From the NCBI RefSeq assembly GCF_002797535.1, contig NZ_PGFD01000001.1:1054001-1118000 (forward strand): a stretch of 64,000 nucleotides of DNA, written 5' to 3'. Positions 45,330-52,921 of this stretch are shown piece by piece. Source of the DNA: Chryseobacterium geocarposphaerae. Lineage in GTDB: Bacteria; Bacteroidota; Bacteroidia; Flavobacteriales; Weeksellaceae. How positions within the stretch are numbered: the stretch's first letter is position 1; the number at the start of each line of letters is the position of its first letter. The notes under the pieces were generated by a model. The model was not told where the DNA came from. It saw only the letters and a program-made list of their open reading frames with translations, and did no database searches. Made by a program: the position numbers and the translations under genes.

Positions 45330-45926
45330 TTATTGATTTTGAATTTCGGTATGAATCGTTTTTGTTCTGAAAAACGCCCCGAAAAACACTGACAAAACTA
45401 CGTAAAATATCAGAATTGCTGCAAAATATCCTGAAAAATGACTTGCGGTAAGCATATCTTTTCCTTTCACAGCCTCCGGATTAAATCTCTGAAGGCCTTC
45501 TTTATATTTCTGCTCCAGTTCATCAATATCTTTTTGATGTTTTAAAATCTTTTTTGCAGAGGTATATTCTGCATCAAGTTCTGCTTTTTGTCTGGTTACA
45601 TATTGATAATTAAGGAGCTTTTTAGCATCTGTATCTACAAAATTTAAAAATGCGTAAATACTAAAAACAGAAAGAATTCCTCCAATGAACATCGGAACAA
45701 ACGCTCTTTTGAATGCATCTTTAAAACTTACCTCTCTATGGATGTTCCAATAAGATTTTACAGACCAGAAGGCAGTAGCAGCATATAAAATAGGTAAAAC
45801 GAAAGCATTGGCTTTCAATGAAATATCAAAGTAATTGATTCCTGAGAAAAATTGATACACTACAAAAAAGACAACCATTGTAGCGATAAAAAGTATAATT
45901 CCTAATGTTGATGGACTTTTCGTCAT
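45330..45926 (-). CDS. DUF4199 domain-containing membrane protein
   Basis: 198 residues from the ATG at 45926 (MTKSPSTLGIILFI); a longer frame to 45974 exists. Four membrane segments: near 7-27, 40-60, 78-98 and, after a Lys/Glu-rich loop (about 100-155), one near the C-terminus at 165-188. This is the DUF4199 pattern. No function established. First gene of the likely operon with GT2, lipoprotein, DUF3667 and DUF2807 (gaps 20, 4-16, 22, 2 bases). Confidence 0.82.
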   Translation of the reverse strand: MTKSPSTLGIILFIATMVVFFVVYQFFSGINYFDISLKANAFVLPILYAATAFWSVKSYWNIHREVSFKDAFKRAFVPMFIGGILSVFSIYAFLNFVDTDAKKLLNYQYVTRQKAELDAEYTSAKKILKHQKDIDELEQKYKEGLQRFNPEAVKGKDMLTASHFSGYFAAILIFYVVLSVFFGAFFRTKTIHTEIQNQ

Positions 45927-46024
45927 ATCTAATTTTTTTGAAAAAAGTTGAAAAATTATTGTTCTAAATTTCAATTATTTAGCTTTGCCAACGGGCTTTT
46001 CAACTATTTTTTCTTTAATAATGT

Positions 46025-46054
46025 TTTGAAGTTTATAAAATATTCCTACCTTTG
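46025..46054 (+). promoter_or_regulatory. Consensus promoter of the SRP RNA gene
   Basis: TTTG at 46025-46028 and TACCTTTG at 46047-46054, 18 bases apart: an almost ideal Bacteroidota TTTG / TAnnTTTG promoter. Transcription is expected at about 46059, where the paired 5' end of the RNA begins. Confidence 0.85.
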
Positions 46055-46058
46055 CAAC

Positions 46059-46151
46059 GGCAAGTCCTAAACAACCAGCTCCTGAGAATCCTCCAGGGTG
46101 GGAACGCAGCAAAGGTAATCGGTCGTAGCGGTGTGATTTAGGTAGCTTGCC
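46059..46151 (+). ncRNA. ffs: Signal recognition particle RNA (small, 4.5S-like)
   Basis: The terminal stem pairs GGCAAG (46059) with CTTGCC (46146-46151), and TCCTAAA with TTTAGG. The apical part contains CCTCCAGGGTGGGAACGCAG then CAAAGG, which is the conserved Flavobacteriia SRP RNA core that binds Ffh (GGAACGCAGC corresponds to the GGAAGCAGCC tetraloop/asymmetric-loop region). It is followed by a T-run (46153-46158). The RNA scaffolds Ffh and FtsY for co-translational membrane targeting. The open frame antisense to it (45975-46253) is a shadow. Confidence 0.9.
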
Positions 46152-46260
46152 ATTTTTTATTGGTTTAAGTTGAAGAGAGGTAATTTGAAAATTATCTTTT
46201 TTTGTTTCTGAACACTTCAACATTTCTATTCTGATTTTCAAATTACCTTTCAAAATTTAT

Positions 46261-46947
46261 TTAAAATTCGAACGTCTCTCCTAATTTTGGTAAAACAAGT
46301 TCTACATTTTTGTCAGCAAAATGCTTTAATGCGCTTTCATGATTAATTTCAATCGCAGGGAAAGTATCAAAGTGACATCCGATTACTTTTGGAGTTTTTA
46401 ATAATTCTGCTGCTGCAAAAGCTGCTTTTCTAGGACACATGGTATAGTGGCTACCAATTGGAAGGATAGAAAGATCTAAGTTCCCGTATAGTCTTGGAAA
46501 TAACTCCATATCTGCCATTACCCCTGTATCTCCAGCCAGATAAAGATTTTTTCCTTCAGGAAGTCTGAAAATATATCCTACAGGAACGCCTCCGTAGCTT
46601 CCATCAGGGAAAGAACTTGTATGATGAGCCGGAACCATGGAAATTTTAAGATCATCGATTTTTGCCGATCCCCCTAAGTTCACGTCATCTGTATTTTTTG
46701 CATTTTTGAAATACCCGCAGATTTCAGGTACAGCTATAAGAGTTGCTTCCGGATGAAACTGTAATACTTCTGCTACATCTGCAATATGATCTCCATGAGC
46801 ATGGGTCAATAAAATATAATCGATTTTCTGAGCGGAAATATCAAACCCTGATTCTGCTTTTTTGTAGTTGTAGAATGGGTCGCTCAAGATTGTTTTGTCC
46901 TTGTAAGTGAACAGAAAACAGTTTTGTCCTAAGTATTGTATTTTCAT
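46261..46947 (-). CDS. Metallo-beta-lactamase-fold metal-dependent hydrolase (UPF0173-like)
   Basis: 228 residues. Metal-binding LLTHAHGDHIADVAEVLQF (H-x-H-x-D-H), a second histidine in MVPAHHTSSF, the aspartate in LYLAGDTGVMADM, and the final histidine in VIGCHFDTFP complete the two-zinc site. The N-terminal MKIQYLGQNCFLFTYKD pattern is typical of UPF0173. Substrate unknown. Last gene of a likely minus-strand run headed by the PH-domain proteins and menA. Confidence 0.88.
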   Translation of the reverse strand: MKIQYLGQNCFLFTYKDKTILSDPFYNYKKAESGFDISAQKIDYILLTHAHGDHIADVAEVLQFHPEATLIAVPEICGYFKNAKNTDDVNLGGSAKIDDLKISMVPAHHTSSFPDGSYGGVPVGYIFRLPEGKNLYLAGDTGVMADMELFPRLYGNLDLSILPIGSHYTMCPRKAAFAAAELLKTPKVIGCHFDTFPAIEINHESALKHFADKNVELVLPKLGETFEF

Positions 46948-46965
46948 TTTTAATTTATTTAAAAT

Positions 46966-47271
46966 TTATGGCGTTATGAATTGATCTACTTTTACCGACA
47001 TATTACTATTATAATAGTAGATCAAGTACAAACAATATATAATGATCACAGTTTGAAATATTTGAATAAAAATATTCGGTTTTATCTTTTGTTTTAATAC
47101 CCATAAAGAGATAAAAAAATCAATGATCAGAATTATCCCCAAAATGATAGGTAATATTGCAATTTCTGATATAGATAATTCTCCAAATATTAATTCTTTA
47201 AGTAATAATAAAAAGAAACCAACAGATATAATTATTGATAACCAAGAAGTAATTTTATAACTATTTCCCAT
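46966..47271 (-). CDS. Small hypothetical membrane protein
   Basis: 101 residues with three membrane helices (about 8-27, 38-60 and 70-88) and a polar tail. No family recognised. It lies in a run of closely spaced genes (gaps 18 and 9 bases) between an SRPBCC protein and the metallo-hydrolase, so it is likely co-transcribed. Confidence 0.6.
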   Translation of the reverse strand: MGNSYKITSWLSIIISVGFFLLLLKELIFGELSISEIAILPIILGIILIIDFFISLWVLKQKIKPNIFIQIFQTVIIIYCLYLIYYYNSNMSVKVDQFITP

Positions 47272-47280
47272 TTACAATTA

Positions 47281-47727
47281 TTATTTTGATGGAAATTTAT
47301 CTTCAATTAATTTCAAATTAATTCCGTGCTCAAGATAAGCTTTACATCCATCAAGAACCGTTGTGAAACCTCCTGTATTGTCGTTGATAATTTTTAACAA
47401 ATCTTCTCCTTCCTGATAAAATCCGTAACTTTTAATAACCACAAGAGTTCCTTTTTCCATTTCTTTGAATTCATAATCTACATTCGTTGAAGGTTCTCCC
47501 CAGACTGTTTTTATCAATTGATGTTTAACAATTTGATGTACGGTAACATTTGTTTTTACTCCGTACATCTCCCATTCCCAGGTCACCGCTTTTCCTTCTT
47601 CTAGTTTTCCTGTTGATTTTGTAAACCAAAAATTGGTTGTTACTTCCGGATTGATAAATGCTTCGAAAACGTCTTCAATCGGTTTTCTGATCAGCATTTG
47701 AGCTTCAACATAGATATTAGAACTCAT
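47281..47727 (-). CDS. SRPBCC/AHSA1 domain protein
   Basis: 148 residues in a START-like helix-grip fold: AQMLIRKPIEDVFEAFINPE at the N-terminus, FWFTKSTGKLEEGKAVTWEWEM, and a C-terminal helix with GCKAYLEHGINLKLIED. The fold holds hydrophobic ligands or acts with Hsp90 (AHSA1). Ligand unknown. Gap of 11 bases from menA. Confidence 0.85.
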   Translation of the reverse strand: MSSNIYVEAQMLIRKPIEDVFEAFINPEVTTNFWFTKSTGKLEEGKAVTWEWEMYGVKTNVTVHQIVKHQLIKTVWGEPSTNVDYEFKEMEKGTLVVIKSYGFYQEGEDLLKIINDNTGGFTTVLDGCKAYLEHGINLKLIEDKFPSK

Positions 47728-47738
47728 TGTTTTATATT

Positions 47739-48668
47739 TTAATGAAATAGATTAAGACCTAAAGCTGTAAGGATTGCTATCATAAAAGTCATGATCCCAA
47801 TATGTTTCAGGAACTGATCAAGCTCTTTCGGATTCTTTACAGCCATGATCTGTCTTCTCAGTTTCATCAACGGAAGCATAAGAATCATCACAATAAAAAC
47901 ATAATAGTTCTGCGACTGGAAAAATCCGTTTACTGCTAAAAACATTAAAATCAGGATCAAGGGTAATTGTAACAGGATCATTTCGTAGATCATTGCATTT
48001 TTGAATCCTATTCTTAATGCAAAGCTGTTTTTACCTGATAATTTATCACTTTCGATATCCCTCATGTTATTCAGATTCAAAACAGCCATACTCATCATTC
48101 CGATTGCCGTTCCCGGTAATAGCATATCCCAACTGAACGATTTTGTAAACAGAAAATAACTTCCACAAACAGAAACCAATCCAAAGAAAATGAATACAAA
48201 AATATCTCCCAATCCCATATATCCGTAAGGTCTTTTACCAATCGTATACCCTATTGCTGCTAAAATACAGGCCACTCCTAACCCAATGAAAATGTAAAAT
48301 TCATTCATATAATTCGGAATGAAAGCAACATACAAAAGCGCAACAGTAGCAAGAAACGATAAAATTGAGAAAAGAATTACCGCATTTTTCATTTGTTTTG
48401 CCGTAATTTTTCCTGAAGCCACTGCTCTTGCTTCTGCTTCAGAAGCTCTTTGGGTATCCGTTCCTTTTACACCGTCTCCATAATCATTTGCATAGTTTGA
48501 AAGAACCTGATATAATAAAGTCACAATCAATGCTAATGCAAAAATTTTCCAGTCCCAAGTTCCGCCTTCACCATAAAGTCTCCATTTTGCGATGAAAGCT
48601 CCCATTATAATACCACTTAAGGAAAGTGGTAATGTACGTAGCCTTGCGGCTTTTATCCAATCCAACAT
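47739..48668 (-). CDS. menA: 1,4-dihydroxy-2-naphthoate polyprenyltransferase
   Basis: 309 residues, UbiA family, with about nine membrane helices. The two Asp-rich motifs are NYANDYGDGVKGTD (about 61-74) and NNMRDIESDKLSGKNSF (about 200-216), which bind Mg2+ and the polyprenyl diphosphate. The start WIKAARLRTLPLSLSGIIMG is typical of MenA. It prenylates DHNA to demethylmenaquinone in the inner membrane. menB, an earlier step of the same pathway, lies 2.1 kb upstream in the same direction. Menaquinone is the respiratory quinone of Flavobacteriia. Confidence 0.95.
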   Translation of the reverse strand: MLDWIKAARLRTLPLSLSGIIMGAFIAKWRLYGEGGTWDWKIFALALIVTLLYQVLSNYANDYGDGVKGTDTQRASEAEARAVASGKITAKQMKNAVILFSILSFLATVALLYVAFIPNYMNEFYIFIGLGVACILAAIGYTIGKRPYGYMGLGDIFVFIFFGLVSVCGSYFLFTKSFSWDMLLPGTAIGMMSMAVLNLNNMRDIESDKLSGKNSFALRIGFKNAMIYEMILLQLPLILILMFLAVNGFFQSQNYYVFIVMILMLPLMKLRRQIMAVKNPKELDQFLKHIGIMTFMIAILTALGLNLFH

Positions 48669-48679
48669 TAATATTTTAT

Positions 48680-50179
48680 TTAAATATTTTTAGAACTTTC
48701 AATTTTATATATACAATAATTTAGTAGCTTTTTAAGTTTTTGATAGTTCAAAGCAACTATTTTAAAGCGTCCTGCAGAGGTACAAAATGTGATACTTCCT
48801 AAATTTGTTTTTCTTTGCCAAAAATACTGAGAAATTTTTACAGTCTGAAGTTTTTCCACCTCAAAAGTTTTGCAATCTACATCCCAAATTCCCGATTTTA
48901 TTCTGATAAATCTTTCATTATAAAATAGTCGTAGATTCCGATAAAAGATTAAAATAAAAATCTCAGCAATTACGATAAAACTAAGCGTTAAAAACAAATA
49001 GTTTAATAACAATTCCTCTTTAATAGTAAAAATCAATAGTAATGGAATGATGACAAATTTAAAAGTATTGACAAAAATTAATCTGAAATTAGGTTTTAAA
49101 TCATTTTCAAAAATCGGATTTTCCTTCCAAATGGCAGAGATGAGCTTTTGCTTTTCATTGTTATTAACTCCAGGAACAGCAGCAACATTTTTTTCTTCTC
49201 CTTCATTTTTTCCAATTTGTAGAAATTTCACATAAAAAATACTCAATTGTTTTTGAATCCAATTTTGGGTTTCGATAATGACCTGAACTTTAGATTTATT
49301 GACAATCGAATTTTGTGTGCTAAATAATCCGTATTCAAAAGAAAAGCTTCGGTTGTTTTCGATGATTTTAAAATTAAAAAATTTAATGATTGTTCGCCCC
49401 GTATTAATGAGGATTCCGATAATAATTGTCATCACAACAATTCCAATAATTACTGGAATTGAAAAAGCCATAAACTGTTCTTCCACCGTATCGTAATTAA
49501 GTTGGGTTTCAAATTCTACCTTTCTTAAAATATTACTTAACTCAGAAAATCCATAAATTACCAAACTCACTAAGGCAAGAAAGCTTTGAATATAATTTGC
49601 CGTAATTCCATACTTTAAAATACTTAGCGTCGAAATTTTGATAAAATGATCTTTGAGTTCATTATTTACTAAAACATTTTCTATCTGTTCTTTGTGACCT
49701 TCAACTTTAATTTCGGTTAAAAGATATTTTTTTAAATCCAAAGCATTTTGTTTCGTTAATGCAGAAATTTTCACTTCCTTTTCCAAACTTCCTGGTGTAT
49801 CTACTTCTAATTTATAAATATTAAAAAAACGATGAATAAAAGGCTGTGAAATATTTACCTCCTGAATATTTTTGAGCTTAATTTTAGTCACTGAAGTATT
49901 TATAATTCCCTCATGAATAATAAACTCCTGATTTTCTTCATCAATATAATATTTAAAATTAAAATACTGTAAAATCGCAGAGAAAATGAGAATCAAAACT
50001 GCTATAACTATTGCAGCAGCAATTATTCCGGATTCTACCTTTTCCTTTTTAATGAAAAAAAGAACGATTAAAATCCATAAGCTCTTAATAATTATTCCTA
50101 CATTATAAAGAAACAGCAGAACAATACCGATTTTAGACTGTCTTTGAGGCTGAAAAAAAGAATTATGCTTCACCTCCAT
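48680..50179 (-). CDS. Bacterial PH-domain (bPH2) membrane protein, YdbT-like
   Basis: 499 residues from the ATG at 50179 (50200 would be an alternative). Contains paired membrane helices (about 20-60, 190-275 and 365-410), each pair followed by a bPH2 domain: YYIDEENQEFIIHEGIINTS, SFSFEYGLFSTQNSIVNKSK and FYNERFIRIKSGIWDVDCKT. The three-module layout resembles Bacillus YdbT, always paired with a one-module partner. It overlaps that partner (50163-50708) by 17 bases, a translationally coupled pair. Function unproven; YdbST have been linked to bacteriocin resistance. Confidence 0.8.
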   Translation of the reverse strand: MEVKHNSFFQPQRQSKIGIVLLFLYNVGIIIKSLWILIVLFFIKKEKVESGIIAAAIVIAVLILIFSAILQYFNFKYYIDEENQEFIIHEGIINTSVTKIKLKNIQEVNISQPFIHRFFNIYKLEVDTPGSLEKEVKISALTKQNALDLKKYLLTEIKVEGHKEQIENVLVNNELKDHFIKISTLSILKYGITANYIQSFLALVSLVIYGFSELSNILRKVEFETQLNYDTVEEQFMAFSIPVIIGIVVMTIIIGILINTGRTIIKFFNFKIIENNRSFSFEYGLFSTQNSIVNKSKVQVIIETQNWIQKQLSIFYVKFLQIGKNEGEEKNVAAVPGVNNNEKQKLISAIWKENPIFENDLKPNFRLIFVNTFKFVIIPLLLIFTIKEELLLNYLFLTLSFIVIAEIFILIFYRNLRLFYNERFIRIKSGIWDVDCKTFEVEKLQTVKISQYFWQRKTNLGSITFCTSAGRFKIVALNYQKLKKLLNYCIYKIESSKNI

Positions 50180-50708
50180 CTTCCGAATTCTCTTCCGCAA
50201 TTATACCATGAATATGGTGGTTAATCTTTTCTGCAATATCCTCCGGCAAACCATTAATGGAAATATCTCCACCACTAACTCCTGCTGTAAAAACAGAAAT
50301 TGATTTCAAATTTAATAATCTAGAAAACCATCCCTGTTCCAGCTTTATATGTTGAACTCTGCTAAAAGGAACAATAATAATGGTTCTTTTCAACCAACCC
50401 TGTTGATAAAATAAGTCTTTCTCTCGTACTGCATATTTTCTGAATTTAAATCCCACAATTGAATTCAGAAAAAGAAAAATAATCAACAAAAAAACCAAAC
50501 CGATTATTATAACAATCTGCATCTGATTAAGATTAAAATAGAAGAAATAAAAACTTATAGAAACCGCCAAAATTAGGAAAAGTGAAAGTAAGCCCATGTT
50601 AAATAGTATAATCCGTAGATATTTTGGGGATACCGCAGTAAGCTGTAAATCGTCAAAATCAGGAATTTTAAAATCGAAAATCTGAGGGTTTTGAAAGTTT
50701 TGTTCCAT
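50163..50708 (-). CDS. Bacterial PH-domain (bPH2) membrane protein, YdbS-like
   Basis: 181 residues from the ATG at 50708 (MEQNFQNPQIFDFKIPDFDD); a longer frame to 50741 crosses an inverted repeat and seems untranslated. Two membrane helices (about 33-53 and 58-78) are followed by one bPH2 domain with FRKYAVREKDLFYQQGWLKR and FSRVQHIKLEQGWFSRLLNL, the core motif. It corresponds to YdbS in the YdbS-YdbT pair and overlaps the next gene by 17 bases. First gene of the run towards menA. Confidence 0.82.
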   Translation of the reverse strand: MEQNFQNPQIFDFKIPDFDDLQLTAVSPKYLRIILFNMGLLSLFLILAVSISFYFFYFNLNQMQIVIIIGLVFLLIIFLFLNSIVGFKFRKYAVREKDLFYQQGWLKRTIIIVPFSRVQHIKLEQGWFSRLLNLKSISVFTAGVSGGDISINGLPEDIAEKINHHIHGIIAEENSEDGGEA

Positions 50709-50717
50709 ATTATAAAT

Positions 50718-50779
50718 CTCTCGCAGATTACAATAAAGCAAATTATTGTTATTTGCAAATTCATTAAAATCTGCGAGAG
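50718..50779. repeat. Long inverted repeat (cruciform-like) between menB and the PH-domain gene
   Basis: Perfect 12-bp arms CTCTCGCAGATT (50718-50729) and AATCTGCGAGAG (50768-50779), 38 bases apart, with a nested pair GCAAAT / ATTTGC (50738-50743, 50751-50756). It lies in the 117-bp gap before the PH-domain gene, only ten bases upstream of the ATG. CTCGCAGATT-type palindromes recur in Flavobacteriia intergenic DNA. Confidence 0.6.
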
Positions 50780-50825
50780 TATGTTTAAGAAGTTTGAGAA
50801 TCCTATTTATACTGCTAAAGCTTAT

Positions 50826-51662
50826 TTAAGAGATCCATTTATCTTTTCCGAAATCCGGCTTTCTTTTCTCCAAGAACGCGTTTCTTCCTTCTTTTGCTTC
50901 TTCGGTCATATATGCCAAACGAGTTGCTTCACCTGCAAAAACCTGCTGACCAACCATTCCGTCATCAGTAAGATTCATTGCAAACTTCAGCATTCTGATT
51001 GATGTTGGAGATTTTGCTAAAATTTCCTGGGCCCATTCGTAAGCTGTATCCTCTAATTCGTCATGAGGAATTACAGCATTTACCATACCCATTTCGAAGG
51101 CTTCCTGAGCAGAATAGTTTCTCCCTAAGAAGAAAATTTCACGAGCTTTTTTCTGTCCTACCATTTTTGCTAGATACGCAGAACCATAACCTCCATCAAA
51201 ACTTGTAACATCTGCATCGGTTTGTTTGAAAATAGCATGTTCTTTACTGGCCAATGTCAGATCGCAAACAACATGAAGAGAATGACCTCCACCAACAGCC
51301 CATCCTGGAACAACAGCAATAACCGCTTTTGGCATAAAGCGAATCAATCGCTGAACTTCTAAAATATTCAATCGGTGTCTTCCGTCTTCTCCTACATATC
51401 CTTGATGTCCTCTTGCTTTTTGATCTCCGCCACTGCAGAAAGCCCAGCCTCCATCTTTCGGACTCGGTCCTTCTCCTGAAAGCAACACAACACCTATGGA
51501 CGGATCTTCTGAAGCGTCATAAAAAGCGTCATATAATTCTGAAGTTGTTTTAGGTCTGAATGCATTGCGAACTTCCGGTCTGTTAAAAGCAATTCGGGCT
51601 ACGCCATTACATTTTTTATACGTAATATCATCGTATTCTTTGACGGTTTTCCACTCGATCAT
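50826..51662 (-). CDS. menB: 1,4-dihydroxy-2-naphthoyl-CoA synthase
   Basis: 278 residues from the ATG at 51662 (MIEWKTVKEYDDITYKKCNG); 51683 is an alternative. Crotonase fold: IAFNRPEVRNAFRPKTTSEL, GWAFCSGGDQKARGHQGYVG, AVVPGWAVGGGHSLHVVCDL (oxyanion hole), TDADVTSFDGGYGSAYLAKM (MenB-specific Asp/Ser) and NAFLEKRKPDFGKD near the C-terminus. It closes the second aromatic ring of DHNA-CoA in menaquinone synthesis. Promoter TATCTTTG lies 18 bases upstream. Confidence 0.97.
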   Translation of the reverse strand: MIEWKTVKEYDDITYKKCNGVARIAFNRPEVRNAFRPKTTSELYDAFYDASEDPSIGVVLLSGEGPSPKDGGWAFCSGGDQKARGHQGYVGEDGRHRLNILEVQRLIRFMPKAVIAVVPGWAVGGGHSLHVVCDLTLASKEHAIFKQTDADVTSFDGGYGSAYLAKMVGQKKAREIFFLGRNYSAQEAFEMGMVNAVIPHDELEDTAYEWAQEILAKSPTSIRMLKFAMNLTDDGMVGQQVFAGEATRLAYMTEEAKEGRNAFLEKRKPDFGKDKWIS

Positions 51663-51680
51663 TTTTGTAAAAATTTTTAT

Positions 51681-51688
51681 CAAAGATA
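51681..51688 (-). promoter_or_regulatory. -7 promoter element TATCTTTG for menB
   Basis: Plus strand CAAAGATA is TATCTTTG on the minus strand, 18 bases before the ATG at 51662. It favours the start at 51662: the longer frame begins inside the promoter region. Confidence 0.7.
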
Positions 51689-51795
51689 CGGAATTACAGA
51701 GAATTTTAACATTGATTTTTGATGAGAATAATTGGAAAATGTTAGTTGAAAATTTTTTGAAACTTTACTGTAGCCTAATGTTTATTGCTAAAAAT

Positions 51796-51824
51796 AAAAC
51801 CGAAACTGTAACAGTTTCGGTTTT
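51796..51824 (-). terminator. Terminator of the TPR protein gene
   Basis: Stem AAAACCGAAAC / GTTTCGGTTTT around TGTAACA, with A-rich plus strand giving the minus-strand T-run, 25 bases past the stop at 51850. Confidence 0.85.
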
Positions 51825-51849
51825 GTATTCAATTTAAGTATCTGATTAA

Positions 51850-52893
51850 TTATTTAGCAGGTTGTTTTGCTTGAATTTCAGCTTCTTTGGCTTTCATTTC
51901 ATTATACTTAGCCTGATTCTTAGTGATACTGTAAATATCTTTTAGTGTAGAGATAGCATCTAAATTTTCAGGTTGAGCTTTATACCAGCTTTCAGCATGA
52001 GGTAACGCCTGATCAAATCTAGCTCTTCTGGCTTCAATCAACTTAGTTGCATCATCCGGCTTAGTTTTTCTCAATGCGTTAATTTCTTTTACTGCTGCAT
52101 CATCATCTCCAATCGTTGTATATACTAAATTCTGATATGCATTACCTAGTAATTTAGGATCGTTAGAGGCAAGTCCAATTGCTTTTTTAAATGATTCAAA
52201 AGCATCATTTTTAGTAGCTGGATTTTTAGATTGCAAAACTCCTAAATTATACCAGTTTGTGCCATCATTAGGATTTTTAGCCAACTGCTCTTTTAGGTTT
52301 TGCATAAATTTATCTGTATTTCCTGATGCATATAATGCTGTTCCCTGATATTCCTTTAATTTAGCATTATTAGGATATTTTGCCAGTCCTTTTTCAATGA
52401 TTGCCAAAGCTTCATCATTTTTCTTAGCATTTAGTAATAATGTTGATAAAGTTTCATATAGATCCGGTTCTACGCTTTTAGTCTGCTCTGTTTTAAAATC
52501 AGAATAATCAGGATTTTTTTTCATTAATTCCCAGGTATTTTTATCCAAAGGAACAACCTCTCCTGTTTTTTTATCTTTTGCCGAATAAGTCGTCTGAACA
52601 CCAGTATATCCTGAGTTAATTAAGTCGGTATAAATTTTTATTGCAGGATCTAAACTGTTTGCTAATGCATAACTAAGACCAGCATAATACATATAAGTCT
52701 TATCATCCTGTCCGTTACTTTTCAAAAGCTCATACACTTCCATAAATTTTGGTGCTGCAACAGTATAATTTTTAGAATTATATGCATCCATTGCCGTTTT
52801 ATTAGCAGCCTGCAGCTTTGCATTTACATCCTCTTTCTGTCCAAATGCAAAAGAAGACGCAACGATAGCCATACCTAAAATTAGTTTCTTCAT
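51850..52893 (-). CDS. Exported tetratricopeptide-repeat protein
   Basis: 347 residues with a Sec signal (MKKLILGMAIVASSFAFGQ). The rest is helical repeats: NKTAMDAYNSKNYTVAAPKF, EALAIIEKGLAKYPNNAKLK, NWYNLGVLQSKNPATKNDAF and a C-terminal region EIQAKQPAK. Such periplasmic TPR proteins in Bacteroidota act as scaffolds in protein complexes; no partner can be named. It is 28 bases downstream of gyrA on the same strand, so it may share the gyrA transcript. Confidence 0.85.
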   Translation of the reverse strand: MKKLILGMAIVASSFAFGQKEDVNAKLQAANKTAMDAYNSKNYTVAAPKFMEVYELLKSNGQDDKTYMYYAGLSYALANSLDPAIKIYTDLINSGYTGVQTTYSAKDKKTGEVVPLDKNTWELMKKNPDYSDFKTEQTKSVEPDLYETLSTLLLNAKKNDEALAIIEKGLAKYPNNAKLKEYQGTALYASGNTDKFMQNLKEQLAKNPNDGTNWYNLGVLQSKNPATKNDAFESFKKAIGLASNDPKLLGNAYQNLVYTTIGDDDAAVKEINALRKTKPDDATKLIEARRARFDQALPHAESWYKAQPENLDAISTLKDIYSITKNQAKYNEMKAKEAEIQAKQPAK

Positions 52894-52921
52894 AATAACT
52901 ATTTTATATAATTGTACAATT

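Noticed and set aside
45975..46253. 92-residue open frame on the minus strand
   Set aside because: It is antisense to the SRP RNA gene and its protein contains the reverse of the conserved RNA core; no protein family fits.
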